From Chionoecetes opilio (taxonomy: Eukaryota; Arthropoda; Malacostraca; Decapoda; Majidae), in contig JACEEZ010002726.1 of the NCBI GenBank assembly GCA_016584305.1, positions 38,338-102,337 of the forward strand: a DNA stretch of 64,000 nucleotides, in the 5' to 3' direction. Below are positions 1-12,713 of the stretch, in pieces. Position numbers and translations under genes: made by a program. Under the pieces are notes generated by a model. It did not search any database, had not been told where the DNA came from, and saw only the letters and a list, made by a program, of their open reading frames with translations. Positions within the stretch are counted from its first letter, which is position 1, and the number at the start of each line of letters is the position of its first letter.

Positions 1-262
1 ATTATGAGGGTGAACATGTGAGTGAGTGCAACAAGTGACACTGAAATGACCTTGGGCGGTGCTTCAGTGTAAGGTTCTCGGGTTCAGTGACGGACTATAA
101 CAGTATAACAAACTATAACAGACTGGCTGTAATAATATAACAAACACGCTGCCAAACACTCAAAAGGAGATAAAACAACGTACAAGCACGTCAATAGAAA
201 CCCCCCCCCACCTTGAAAGATAAAGAGATATGGACACCACGAATGGATAGCGCAACGAGTAC

Positions 263-736
263 CGTAGATAACAGTCAAGTCGCCACCTGCAGTCATGTCG
301 CCAGGCGCCAAATATTACGAATTATAGCATTACTACTAATTTTTATGTTCCACTGAAGATGATACACAGTAGTTTATATCATGACTGTATAATCTACCCT
401 GTTTCAGCGTTGTTTTATGCTTTGTATCTGCAAGTATAGACGGTTTCAAATTTCACTACGCGTTTTTTTTTCGGGCGACGACGACAGCGGTACGACACTC
501 AGTAAATAAACACTAGATGGCGACTTCACTGTTGGTAGCCACTTTGTAGATATTTTTGTAATTTGTTCATTTATAGCCCTAATATGACACAGATGTAGAC
601 ACAAAATGACACAGACTCTCCAGATAGCCCCTTCTAACTTTCCTGAAATCATGGATCTAGCAATGTAAGTATTAACACCACCACACGTCTGTAAACAGAA
701 AGAAAAGTTGTCCTGGCGACTTTACTGTTATCTACG
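263..736 (+). mobile_element. CGTAGATAACAGT-TIR MITE, copy 1
   Basis: The ends are inverted: CGTAGATAACAGTCAAGTCGCC on the left and the complement of CGTAGATAACAGTAAAGTCGCC on the right. The 474-bp body has no coding capacity. The same body recurs at 12714, 47449 and 50438. Superfamily is not clear because the target duplication is ambiguous. Confidence 0.8.
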
Positions 737-741
737 ATAGT

Positions 742-1020
742 ACTAATATTACGAGGACTACTATTGTATTACATTATTGTTACTTGACACTATAGAGGTG
801 ATTTCTTTCTTTCTCTCTTTCCCTTTCACATGAGCGTGCGTGGTCTCGCCTTCCTCTCGAGGTTAATGAAGGTTACAGGGTTGATTTCTTCGCCCTTGAG
901 ATGCTGCGTATGCCACTGTTTGCCGAGTCACGTTGGAGGATTTTTCGCTTTCACACGTTTGTACCCTTTTTGAATTGTTTATAGTGTTGTTACCCGTTTT
1001 TCGTGTGTTTTTGTTTTGTT
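742..1020. other. No recognisable feature
   Basis: Unique-looking, T-rich sequence between the first MITE and a CT microsatellite. No open frame or repeat match was seen within the window. Confidence 0.4.

Positions 1021-1088
<68 letters not shown>
1021..1088. repeat. (CT)n microsatellite
   Basis: Near-perfect CT dinucleotide run of about 66 bases. Short open frames across it are low-complexity Ser-Leu and are not genes. Confidence 0.95.
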
Positions 1089-1090
<2 letters not shown>

Positions 1091-1357
1091 AGCGTCACAG
1101 GGGCAAAAAACACATCGTCACGCTGACTTGATGCATTAATTTCAGTCAAAACAGCTCATGAATTACGAATACATTAGCTAAAGACCATCTAGTAAATACT
1201 ATGACACATCCGTTACGTAGAGGGAAATCAGTACTTCATTCCCATTACATCATCATACACACGTCAACAGCAAGAGTTCAGTAAGAATATCAACGCATGT
1301 GACGGATCAAAGTTATGTAGCTCTCTTGACTATACGCAACAGTTTTAAATACTCATA

Positions 1358-1361
<4 letters not shown>

Positions 1362-1455
<94 letters not shown>
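1362..1455. repeat. (CT)n microsatellite
   Basis: Uninterrupted CT run of about 93 bases. The flanks 1089-1361 and 1456-1660 show no gene; a TGACGTCA palindrome lies at 1574-1581. Confidence 0.95.
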
Positions 1456-1456
<1 letters not shown>

Positions 1457-1653
1457 AGGCTGATGACTCTAGAATACCCTAGAACGGGCCTCCCATATGG
1501 GTAGTCGCTGTAGGGGACTCTGCCGTTTTTTAATACTCTGCAATGTCATCCTCATTAAATGTTAACAAGCGGCTGACGTCACCTTAAGGGCCAACATCCA
1601 TCTCCCCGCTCCCTGGAATGTCACCCTGGATCAAGATAAACAGCCTTGCCTTG

Positions 1654-2106
<453 letters not shown>

Positions 2107-2415
2107 GTGCGTGCGGAACTGGACTCGACTCTTTGACAGCCTTGAGACACACCGCCTTGCACCCCCACCTCACACCGCCTGACTGAGGATTAGAACGCCA
2201 GGCAGGCCATTAGGTGGTCCAGCGTTCTATCCCAACTCGCTCCCGGGGATTTTTCACTAACAAATGTGGGCGGTTACTATCCCACTTGAGCAAGGGGATG
2301 GGGTGTGTGTGAGGTCCCAGCATTACCCAAAGATCGGTTTACACTTCGAGCTCCAAGGTCTTTTCGGGAGGGTAAAATTCTAGTAGAGTCCAGCAGTTCG
2401 CGTTGACAAGACCAT

Positions 2416-2512
2416 GGGTGAATACACACATACACACACACATACATACACACACACATACACACACACAGACTCAAACACACACACACACACACATACA
2501 CACACTCAAACA
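2416..2512. repeat. (CA)n imperfect microsatellite
   Basis: CACA tracts interrupted by TACA steps, just upstream of the first Helitron copy. Confidence 0.9.
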
Positions 2513-2529
2513 CAAGACCTTGGTGAACA

Positions 2530-2552
2530 TCTATAATAATATAAGCGAAAGT

Positions 2553-2588
<36 letters not shown>

Positions 2589-3149
2589 GCGCTAGGTTCC
2601 GCCCCCAGTGCCCCAATCCCATTATATGGCACAGTTTGGGAACCAGCTCGATCAGGGGAAGGTTTTAAGCCCACTTATGAGATGATCCGATCACTTTTTT
2701 TCTTTCTTTTTTTAGCAGCCTAATAGCGAGAATTGTGAAAAAAGTGGGTTGCGAGAATTGAGGAAACCTTGATGTAGGGTGATGGGTAATGGGTGAGTGA
2801 ATGGGTGGGGTGATGGGTAATGGGTGTGGGGTGATGGGTGAGTGAATAGATGGGGGGTGATGGGTAATGGGTGAGTGAATGGGTGTGTGGTGATAGGTAA
2901 TGGGTGAGTGAATGGGTGGGGTGTGATGGGTAATGGGTGAGTGAATGGGTGGGGGGTGATGGGTAATGGGTGAGTGAATAGGTTGGGGGTGATGTGAATG
3001 GGTTGGCGTTAATACATACATTTCTACATCCATGATTTCAGGAAAGCTAGAAGGGGCTATCTGGAGAGTGGTGGTGGGCCGAAGGCCCACCAATAGCCCT
3101 CCGCAGGAGCTAGCCAAAAAGTCCGCCCGGTGGGCGGCTTTGCGGCTAG
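2530..3149 (+). mobile_element. Non-autonomous Helitron, copy A
   Basis: It starts TC (TCTATAATAATATAAGCG) after an A and ends in CTAG before a T. The last bases form a hairpin (CCGCCC/GGGCGG) about 10 bases before CTAG. This is the Helitron layout with A|T insertion. Inside are a (GT)n run, a minisatellite of about 32 bp (GGGTGATGGGTAATGGGTGA core) and a second hairpin GGTGGGCC/GGCCCACC. It has no coding capacity. Relatives lie at 34614, 50927, 55558 and 60555. Confidence 0.82.
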
Positions 3150-3154
3150 TCATA

Positions 3155-3159
<5 letters not shown>

Positions 3160-3221
<62 letters not shown>
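3160..3221. repeat. (CT)n microsatellite
   Basis: CT run of about 60 bases directly after Helitron copy A. Confidence 0.95.
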
Positions 3222-3223
<2 letters not shown>

Positions 3224-4047
3224 GTACGTGTATTGAAAGTATTTCCGGCCGTCGGCGCGAGGAGACGAGCAAACGGAGACGGACTGACCCGCACTGGTTC
3301 ACATGTGGTTTTGATCAATGACATTTTTTTCTATAGTTAACAAGAGGCGCCATGGCAGTAACTTTAATACAAACGGGGAAAATCCTCCAAGGTTGCGTCC
3401 TGAGAAGAGGTTCAAGGAAAATCGGGACTATGAAAGACAATCAGTATACGTTCACATGACTGAGCAATTTTGTACAACCTTTAAAAAACTATCAAAACAA
3501 GAATATCTAAAAACAAGATTAACTCAAGCTACCAGGTGTATGTATCTCAATCTTTTCTCGCATCGAAGTGGACACCAAGAGCTTCCTGTGCGTATATAGG
3601 CGTCGTCAGGGAAGCAGGGAGGGCAGCGGCAGCCTCTGTCTATACTGGAACCACCTCAACATACCATATGCACGGCAGTTCGAGAGACCTGTCATGAATA
3701 ACCACAAAACCAAGGCCAAAGGGAATAGAGATTAATTCCCTTGGCCTTGCACAAAACTACCGCTGTGCCGTCTTTGAGCGCCGCGGTGCCGCCTGAGCCC
3801 CACCGCTGCACGCCAAACATCCGTCCAAGGCCACGGCACCGCATGCACACACCCGTAGGAGGTTCATGATTGCATGCACCTTGCCTCCATATAAGACGAG
3901 TATATATAGAGCAGCATCGCAGTTCATGTACTCGCAGGAAGTTAAGGAGACCAACGGATCTACATATATGCTGCTTTATTTTTATTTTTTTTACATCACA
4001 AAGGATTGGCCAAGGGCAAAAAAAAAAGAAGTAACAAAAAGCCCGCT
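3222..4047. other. Unassigned interval with SINE-like tail fragment
   Basis: A 93-codon open frame (3318-3599, +, MTFFSIVNKRRHG start) shows no recognisable domain and is probably chance. At 3980-4047 a T-rich stretch followed by ACATCACAAAGGATTGGCC recurs at 41565-41630. In both places it sits just left of an AATT-flanked MITE, so it is part of an older repeat that served as insertion target. Confidence 0.4.
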
Positions 4048-4933
4048 AATTAGAGAGAACTGAAACTCGAGAAATGCCAGTGGTCGCTGGCAGTTTTAAC
4101 TCAAAGGTTGGTCTACTGTGTTTTGGCTCCGCGACTAATATTTTTCATAAATTAATTTCGCGATAAACATTGATGCACCGCATCTGAATACCAAAAAATA
4201 TAGTTCTTCTGTTGTTCTACTAATTATATGGATGACATTCATTACGATGGAACGTTCTATAATAGCAATTTAATGCAAATTACTCGCCTCGAGTAGCAAA
4301 GCTTAATATATTTTTTACATGTATATTGTGGCATGTAAAATTTGGGTGATGTTCACACTGTTTTCTAAGACAGTACTGCTGCGTCTGGCAAACGCTTGTC
4401 AAAATACAATAAGCAATGCCTTGGAAAAACGAAGAATAAAGAATGCCGAAATCGGCTTGTTGCTGCGACAATGTAGGTTATAATTGTGGAGGCGACACGC
4501 CGCGGCGGGGAGTGGTGGGCGGGGAGATTGTGGCGGGGCGATTGAATCAAAACATTGCTACTTCACGCGTCGACTCATTGCACTTCCAGGCTTTCTATCT
4601 GATTGATACACAATAATAACAGGAAAATATGACTGCCTAGGTATAGATAACTTCTAAACATACGTTATTGACTATATAATATCATAGAGTAACATTTACC
4701 TCGCCTCCTCAACTATAACCTACTTGGTTATTTGGTTAAATGCATGTTTTACAGACTCAGGCTTCTATACAATATACATATAGAAGAAAATCGTTCTTAA
4801 AATTATACTTTTGTGTTTTAAGTGCAGTGGAATAAGCCCATATTTTTCTTTCAAGTTGACCAACTTTTCACCAAATTGTGAGTTAAAACTGCCAGCGACC
4901 ACTGGCATTTCGGAGTTGCAGTTCTCTCTAATT
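4048..4933 (+). mobile_element. AATT-flanked MITE, copy 1
   Basis: A long terminal inverted repeat of about 50 bp or more contains AAATGCCAGTGGTCGCTGG next to TTTTAACTCA. The body is about 885 bp with a strongly conserved short frame (MSQQQADFGILYSSFF, -), too short to be a transposase. AATT stands at both ends. Three further copies lie at 11472, 41631 and 42514. Confidence 0.85.
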
Positions 4934-5092
4934 GCCAGTCCCTATAAAGAAGATAGTAAGATAATGTTAAAAGAGGGGGAGCAGGAGGGGGTATGCTTAT
5001 CTTCGTTGTTTCTTATCATAACATCAATATCTTTCTACATGTTAAACACTTAGATGCTTAAATTATGCTTAGATGATGCTGAAATGACCTAC

Positions 5093-5306
5093 TTAACCCC
5101 TTCACGCCCAGATCTTTCTTTTTCTATAAAAAATTGTATGTTAGCCATAAAATTACGAAAACTAACTTAAAATACCAAATACGTAAGTTAGTGGACAAGG
5201 ATACTAAACAGGTCATATCTATAAAATATTACTTATATTCACTAAAAAATCATCTTATGGTACCCAAATTACAATGGAAATTACGTTCTGGGCCTCATGG
5301 GGTTAA
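5093..5306 (+). mobile_element. TTAA-flanked MITE, copy a
   Basis: A 214-bp element: TTAA, then CCCCTTCACGCCCAGA, ending in the inverted form CTGGGCCTCATGGGG and TTAA. The TTAA ends suggest mobilisation by a piggyBac- or Kolobok-type transposase. It is one of six copies in the window. Confidence 0.8.
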
Positions 5307-5742
<436 letters not shown>

Positions 5743-6033
5743 AACGAAAAAAAAAAACTATGCCGTAAGGAAACTGGAATGACGAAACAACACGACCATG
5801 CATACCTCCTCTGCGTGACCATGGGCACCAGAACCATGACTGCAGCGACGCACTCACGCCTCAAGGCCGAGCCGATCCATTACCACGGACAAATACCATA
5901 CCATACAGCGATATATAAGTACTTGTTTCGGATATTGCTACATAACTTTATTCTTACTGTGAATTTCTATCTGAAGGTTTATTCTCGTATACCGTGACTT
6001 CAGTTGAGGAGCATGCGTGGAATGTAGGAGGGG

Positions 6034-6040
6034 TATTTAA
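6034..6040 (+). promoter_or_regulatory. TATA-like box of the kinase-like gene
   Basis: The sequence reads TATTTAA, 58 bases upstream of the proposed start codon at 6098. A plausible initiator lies about 30 bases downstream, near 6065-6075 (GAGAGTCGATG). Only spacing and motif support the call. It fits because the 19-nt first coding exon just downstream has a splice phase that matches the next exon. Confidence 0.4.
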
Positions 6041-6097
6041 GCCCCGTATAACTCTAAAAGCCCGTACCGAGAGTCGATGCGCTAGTAGAGCGACGTA

Positions 6098-6984
6098 ATG
6101 ACTGACGTACCAGAAGGTAAGGTCGCGGTAGAATCCTTAAATCGTTACCCAAGTGAACAGAAAGGGAGGGTTGGTTGAGGTTTCACGCGGCGGTGTATTG
6201 GAACATGTTGCTTCAAACTGCGAGAGGCCAGCAGTACGACTAAAATAGTGTATAATGCGAATTTGCCCTTATACTCATCGAAAACATCAACAGAAACGTT
6301 GCGATCGGCTTGAAGTTGATGAATATTATTTAATGAAGTTAATGAACAGTAGAGGGCGTGTATACGTAAGTTTGTTCTCTATCGCTCATGTGAACATATG
6401 CGGTAGAGAGAACGTCCTGGGGGTTCTGGCAGCGACCTTCATGATGGCGACGGCTCAAGCCACTACCCACGCCCTCTATCCTGAACCTCCTTAATTTATT
6501 ATCACTAAAATCACTATATGCCGCATATGGTAATACCTAATAATCTTATACTTATACTTAAATACATATTGGCAAGAAATTTTTTAACATATCTCTTAAT
6601 CCCTCCAGATTAGGAATGTAATAAAAATTCATCGAAGGTTGCGTGAAGACACGGGTGTACCCATGTCTTCAACCTTGACCGCCACCGCGTCCCTGCTCTT
6701 CGTTCCAAAATTACAGGGTATTTTATCCCTCTTATGGTAAGCGAAGGTCTGCCGCTCGTCGTTCTACCGCCTACCGTCATGACTCTCGGTACGGGCCTAA
6801 GACTCGTACTTGGAACGAAAAACATTGTGCACTTTTGTCCTCTAGAGTCTAGCGTAACAATTGCCTCTGCTAAGATTTTTCCTTTTTTTTTTCTTTTTAA
6901 ATATTTTTCATGTCAATAAATCCATTTCACAATTAGTCTGCTTAAATTGACGCTTTTCTGAATATTCCTTCAGGAACGGGAGGT

Positions 6985-7047
<63 letters not shown>

Positions 7048-7109
7048 TGTGTGAGAGTGAGTGTGAGTGTGAGTGTGTGAGTGTGAGTGTGAGTGTGAGT
7101 GTGAGTGTG

Positions 7110-7151
<42 letters not shown>

Positions 7152-7193
7152 TGTGAGTGTGAGTGTGAGTGTGAGTGTGAGTGTGTGAGTGTG

Positions 7194-7231
<38 letters not shown>

Positions 7232-10146
7232 TGTGTGTGTGTGTGTGTGTGTGAGTGTGAGTGTGAGTGTGTGTGTGTGTGTGTGTGTTCCATCCCTCTT
7301 TTGCTTCTTTCTCAGAGGAATTGGGCGACCTCTTATCTGTTTATGCTTTGTTAGACAAGACCACATATATAAGGACACAGTCACTATTTGTGTCTTTCCA
7401 CAATCAAATAACATTATAGTCTACAATCTTCATTCTGCACTTCCTTATCATTTCCTAAAAGGAGTACAAAAGGCGAGCACATTATGTTGCTCTGTTCTTT
7501 TCTTAAACCCATACTTATTATCTTCATACACACACAACAAATATAGCCTTCACTGATCGAGGTTCTCCCGGTGAAAGTCCTTTATACTTTTATTCCATTA
7601 ACCCCTTGAGGCCCAGAATGTAATTTCCATTGTAATCTGGGTACCATTAGACAATTTTTAGTGAATATAAGCAATATTTTATAGATATGACCAGTTTAGT
7701 ATCCTTGTCCACTGGCTAATTTGGTATATTCAGTTACTTTTTGTAAGTTTATGGCTCCACAACAGACTATTTTTTTATAGCAAAGGAAAAATCTGGGCGT
7801 GAAAGGTTAATGACGGGGATTTACGAGTCTGACCTTTGTCTTTTGCCTTCTCCGTGTGTTAATATATATTATATCCGGCAGTGGCTGAGGCAGAAGACAC
7901 CACCAAGAAGTACGGGCCCCTGACGGACGACCTGCTTCGCAACACTCTGAGGAAAGACAAGGGCGACGCGGCTGAACTTGTGTCATGGAAGTGCGAGGAC
8001 TTCACTAAGAAGGGCGACAACTATGCTTCCTTCGTGACCAGCGTGAAGGTGCAGTACAGAGAGGCGAAGGAGGGGGCGCTCAAGGAAGCAAGCTACGTGG
8101 CCAAGATCGCCCACCAGATGGAGATGGAGACAAAATTCAGAAGCATTATGAACGAGGTGTTTGAGAAGGAGGGCTGCTGCTTCCTCGAGATCCTGCCCAA
8201 GATGAACCAGGCTATGAGGGAGCTCCACCTGGATGCCATCAGGTGACGAGGGACAGACACATGCTCTTGAGGCGTAGAAGTATAGCGGAAGGGAGCGCGG
8301 TGAAGGGAATGATTATATGGGGTGTGCAACTGTGCATGGCCCTGTCGGTAGCACCCGCAGATCCCTTTAGTGTGTCACTCGTGTTTCATAATCCATGACG
8401 GCCGTTACAGCTTTTCTCGGGTTACTGTGCAGTAACCGTGTACCGTTACAGTAGCTGCGTTACTGTGACGCCTATTCCATTAACCACAGGAAGGGTTATG
8501 TGGGTATTAATGGGGTACACAGGTGGGGTATCAAACTTGCCAGGTCACATACGTCATGGTGATGATATACCCATCACCAATTTCTATGTAGTTTTAATCT
8601 AAATAGTCTGCACCCTTGTAAGATGAGACTACTACCCTAATTACTAGTAATTATAACTCCTCCCTCATTTCCCTAAGGACCGCCGAGGGATACTGCGTCT
8701 CTCTTGAGCTTGGGAAGGAGGTGCTGATGGTTGAGGACTTGCGGGCCCGCCACTTCAAGATGTGCGACAGGCGGCGAGGGATGGATGTGCTCCATGCTAC
8801 CCTCGTCCTGAAGGAACTGGGAAGAATGCACGCCGCCTCCCTCGTGGTGGAGAAGCTCGGTTGCTCGCTGACGGAAACTTGGCCCGTTATCGTCGAGAAG
8901 TGGCTACATAGTGAAGATTCGTCGATGGATATGTTCATAAAGATCATGGCAGCCCAGATTGAGGGAGCGGCCATGATCATGGAAAAGGTAAGTGGTGCAA
9001 GATGCGCATGAAGAAGCATGCAGAAGGAAAAACGTTGCAGTATATAGTGTGTTGACTGGTGACTTCCCCTCTCACGCCAGATCCCGAAGTACGAGCACGT
9101 GGTGGAGTGGATCAGGGAGCTCAAGCCCAGAGCGATGCAGATCTTCAAGGACGCCTTGCTGCAAGGCCTCAAGTTCTCGGTGCTGACCCATGGAGATTGC
9201 TGGAGCAATAACGTACTCTTCAGGTGAGTCTGCGTGACGCGTATATATAGTTGAGATAAAACAAACACCCATTGATAGAAACAATATTTGCTTGCATTGT
9301 TAGAGCCGAGAGGAATCCCGTGTCCTCGTGTTCTGCAATTGGTGGCAGGCTGCATGAAGGTGATTCTACTTTTTCACGACTGGGAAGGGTACATACAAAT
9401 ATATGAATGTAAAGATAGTTTCAGATAAGAGTAGTAAAAGCCATTTGGTAGAAAAAAGAAGACAAGATAAGTTGAAAAATACAGTAAATTCATAAAGGGA
9501 TTTATGTACCAGAAAACTCTAAATTCAATTAGACGTATCACATGACTTTGCTCACCCCTAGGGAAGGCAGAACAAGAAGCAGCAATACGGGAAGGAACAG
9601 TGCGTCAGCGTCAGCAAAGTCTAAATAGAGGGGTTTTTTTCCTCACTTTGCTACCGTCCACAGGTACGATGCGGAGGGGGCGCCGGTGGAGGTGATGCTG
9701 GTGGACCTGCAGGGCATGCGTATGGCCTCGGCGGGCGCTGACCTCTCCTACTTCCTCTACTCCAGCTTTACCGGTAACATTCGCAAGAACAATTTCAATG
9801 CTTTCATAACAACCTACTACGACTCGTTCAGCTGTGTGTTGCAGGCGGCGGGGATGCCTGTTCCCTTCTCTCAGAAGAACTTCTCCAGGAACTCAGGGAC
9901 AAGATGACCTTTGGGTGCGTCTCAGGCATGATTTTGGCGCCAATAGTGCTGAGCGAGGAACAGGACGTCGTAGGCTTTTTTGACATCAGTGAAGAAACCA
10001 TAGACAAGAGCTCCCAAGAGCGACAGGAGATAGTCACCAGGATGGGCGAGCGCGGCGACGGCCAGCTTCGGGACAGGTTCCTCTCCATGTTTGACGAGAT
10101 GGTGGAGGCGGGAATCGTGTCCCGGGCTGATGCTGCAGCTCAGTAA
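6098..10146 (+). CDS. CHK/EcKinase-like (ecdysteroid-kinase-like) protein, five coding exons, one frameshift
   Basis: Exons are 6098-6116, 7882-8242, 8678-8987, 9081-9223 and 9664-10146; every intron is GT-AG and phases agree. The product, about 438 residues, is the usual size for the CHK kinase-like (EcKinase, DUF1679) family. These are predicted cytosolic small-molecule kinases; some members phosphorylate ecdysteroids. Visible motifs are GDNYAS (about residues 51-56), the putative ATP-binding lysine in SYVAK (about K81), VEDL (145-148), the Brenner-type catalytic motif HGDCWSNN (267-274, D269) and the metal-binding VDLQ (D292). The first exon (MTDVPE) was chosen because it ends in GTAAGG with the single-base carry that exon 2 needs. 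Near 9861-9880 the frame breaks: as written it stops at 9905-9907, while the next frame continues EELLQELRDKMTFGC to the stop at 10144. One missing base would explain this, either a consensus error or early decay. The substrate cannot be predicted. Confidence 0.88.
6984..7287. repeat. (GT)n / (GAGTGT)n compound microsatellite in kinase intron 1
   Basis: GT tracts alternate with GAGTGT blocks over about 300 bases. It lies within intron 1 (6117-7881) of the kinase-like gene. Open frames on both strands are His-Thr or Cys-Val repeats only. Confidence 0.95.
7598..7810 (-). mobile_element. TTAA-flanked MITE, copy b (kinase intron 1)
   Basis: TTAA then CCCCTTGAGGCCCAGA on the left, GGCGTGAAAGGTTAA on the right. 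It is the same family as 5093-5306 in opposite orientation, 71 bases upstream of exon 2. Confidence 0.8.
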
Positions 10147-10711
10147 GACTGCTTAAGCGTGCTCTCCGAGAACTCTAAATAATATCCACAGTTCTAGAAA
10201 GAGAGAAAAAGAAAGAAAGAAAAAGAGAGAGAGAAAAGGAAAGAAAGAAGAGAGGGAAAATGAGAGAGAAGGAAAGAGAAAGAGAGAATGGAAGAAAGAA
10301 AGAGAGAAAGAAAAAGAAAGAGAAAGTGATTATCCTTGTATATTATCCTTGGTTCTGTCCATAACTATTGACCAATGTGATACATCTGTCCTGTACAGAG
10401 GTACGATGTGTGAACACTGACCCGTTATAACCATCAGGAACGAGTGTTATTGTCCTCGTCGCCACAACCTCAGCAGGTTCCGAACGCCTTGGAAGGAAGA
10501 CTTATTTTTTGAGTATAAGCAAACAAATGTATACATAAAACAAAGTACAACGAAACAAACAAAAAGTAACGTGTTGTTTTCTATTGGCCCTCCCAAGGGG
10601 AAGAGCACGGGCTAACTATGAGCGCGTCGGAGATATTCCATTAGTCACAAGGATTAGCGTGGTGGTGGGTAAATAGAGCACAAGGCGAGGAGAGAAGCCT
10701 ACAGTATATAG
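10147..10711. other. 3' flank of the kinase gene
   Basis: Begins with a purine tract rich in GAAA (10200-10325), then unique sequence. No canonical AATAAA was found near the stop. No gene is seen. Confidence 0.5.
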
Positions 10712-10920
10712 TCTATTTTTTATCGAGGTAAAAAATCCTGCCCCCTTGCTGCTTACTGACTGATATTTAATGCCAGGAGAAGGGAATACTACGCTTCTTC
10801 TAAATTTCAGTTGTATTTGATCATAGTTAACCCTATTATCAGGTAAACATAGGCATGATTTTAAGCATGAGACCTTAAGATAGAATGAAATTTTGGCCTT
10901 GTTAAAAAAACTAGACTATA
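10712..10920 (+). mobile_element. TTTTTAWCGAGG-TIR MITE, copy 1
   Basis: Starts TTTTTATCGAGGTAAAAAAT and ends in the inverted form GGCCTTGTTAAAAAAA. The body matches 41118-41314, which carries the better-preserved end TTTTTAACGAGGTGAAAAAT. Confidence 0.6.
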
Positions 10921-11471
10921 AGGAGAGGGGTTGAAGCGACAACATGTGCCGCTGTAGCATAGTCAAGACCCGGGTGTCCTGCGGCATAACCGTGAATGCT
11001 GTAGGTGGACAATGTAAAATATAATGTAATAATAATCTTGTGTTACAGTAAGGCAGTGGGGGCAGGGGGCAGGGTCGGTATTGAGTACCTGGGCATTACT
11101 GAGGTAGCCAAGTCTGAGACGAAGTATATGCTTGACTGTGTCCTGCTTAGTTTTATCCCAGAAAAGAGAAAGATAGAGACTGGTATACCAATTTTATTCA
11201 TTTAGGAAGTCAAATTAGGAGTTTTATCAAGTGTCAAATAAGGGCAATGATACCAGAAACACAGAAGTTAAGCTCGGCGGCCATGCTCACGAACACAGTC
11301 ACCAATCCTTAACCAAATCCCTCTATGCCACAACTACCTCGTGTAGGTCTCACGGCCTCTTGTAGTTTCCTTATTTTCTTATGTTCTAAAAGTCTAGAGT
11401 GCATTTACAACGGGATCTTAATACTTAGTGCAGTACTCTCCATTGACTCAAGGAAGCAGGAATGAGTGTGA
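10921..11471. other. No recognisable feature
   Basis: Intergenic sequence. A 66-codon open frame at 11005-11205 (+) has no recognisable motif. Confidence 0.4.
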
Positions 11472-12359
11472 CAATTCCAATGATCTGAAACTCGAGAAAT
11501 GTCAGTGGTCGCTGGCAGTTTTAACTCAAAGGTTGGTCTACTGTGTTTTGGCTCCGCGACTAATATTTTTCATAAATTAATTTCGCGATAAACATTGATG
11601 CACCGCATCTGAATACCAAAATATATAGTTCTTCTGTTGTTCTACTAATTATATGGATGACATGCATTACGATGGAACGTTCTATAATAGCAATTTAATG
11701 CAAATTACTCGCCTCGAGTAGCAAAGCTTAATATATATTTTACATGTATATTGTGGCATGTAAAATTTGGGCGATGTTCACACTGTTTTCTAAGACAGTA
11801 CTGCTGCGTCTGGCAAACGCTTGTCATAATACAATAAGCAATGCCTTGGAAAAACGAAGAATAAAGAATGCCGAAATCGGCTTGTTGCTGCGACAATGTA
11901 GGTTATAATTGTGGAGGCGACGTGCCGCGGTTGGGAGTGGTGGCGGGGAGATTGTGGCGGGAAGATTGAATCAAAACATTGCCACTTCACGCGTCGACTC
12001 ATTGCACTTCTAGGCTTTCTATCTGATTGATACACAATAATAACAGGAAAATATGACTGCCTAGGTATAGATAACTTCTAAACATACGTTATTGACTATA
12101 TAATATCATAGAGTAGCATTTACCTCGCCTCCTCAACTATAACCTACTTGGTTATTTGGTTATATACAATGTTTTACAGAATCAGGCTTCTATACAATAT
12201 ACATATAGAAGAAAATCGTTCTTAATATTATACTTTTGTGTTTTAAGTGCAGTGGAATAAGCCCATATTTTGTTTGCCAGTAGACCAACTTATTATCAAA
12301 AAAGTGAGTTAAAACTGCCAGCGACCACTGGCATTTTGGTTTCCAGTTCTCTCGAATTG
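11472..12359 (+). mobile_element. AATT-flanked MITE, copy 2
   Basis: Same family as 4048-4933, with terminal GTCAGTGGTCGCTGGCAG and its inverted partner, and AATT at both ends. Unlike copies 1 and 3 it is not embedded in the ACATCACAAAGG repeat, so it is an independent insertion. Confidence 0.82.
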
Positions 12360-12384
12360 CCCTGTTATAGTTTTTCCTTCCTAT

Positions 12385-12545
12385 TACTTTTCATAACAAA
12401 ACCTATTTATAGGCGAAGATGTGAAGGAGAAAGCTAGATACACTCTGCTTCGGCTATATTGACCGGGATTCGAACCCATGTCTCTAGATTCGTAGATATG
12501 AACGCTAGCTACTACAGTACTAACTTTATATTGATAATGACTGCA
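12385..12545 (-). mobile_element. tRNA-derived SINE or tRNA pseudogene
   Basis: On the - strand a pol III B box (GGTTCGAATCC) lies at about 12466-12476, with an A-box-like TAGCTAGCG upstream. The rest does not fold into a convincing tRNA by eye, so a tRNA-derived SINE head is preferred. Confidence 0.5.
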
Positions 12546-12713
12546 AGTACTGCCGTCAGAGAGCAATAGGTATAGACGTTAGATATGATAGTCACTATTT
12601 AACTTTTTATGGTACATCCTGCCATCGCTGCCCTCCTCCTTTACACTTTATCGCATTTCACCGTCCAGACATTCACTCTTATAACATTTACATGTCACTT
12701 GCATATCAATTGC

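Noticed and set aside
2665..3324. 219-codon frame with HSPITHHP repeats, and the similar frame at 34735-35133
   Set aside because: They translate the Helitron minisatellite and a CT run.
4280..4471. Conserved 63-codon frame MSQQQADFGILYSSFF in four places
   Set aside because: It is repeated only because it lies in a MITE family; it is too short for a transposase and has no domain.
6908..7556. His-Thr and Cys-Val-rich frames of 107-169 codons
   Set aside because: They translate the GT/GAGTGT microsatellite in an intron.
12440..12545. A functional tRNA gene on the - strand
   Set aside because: A good B box is present but the acceptor and anticodon arms do not pair convincingly by eye; a tRNA-derived SINE is more likely.
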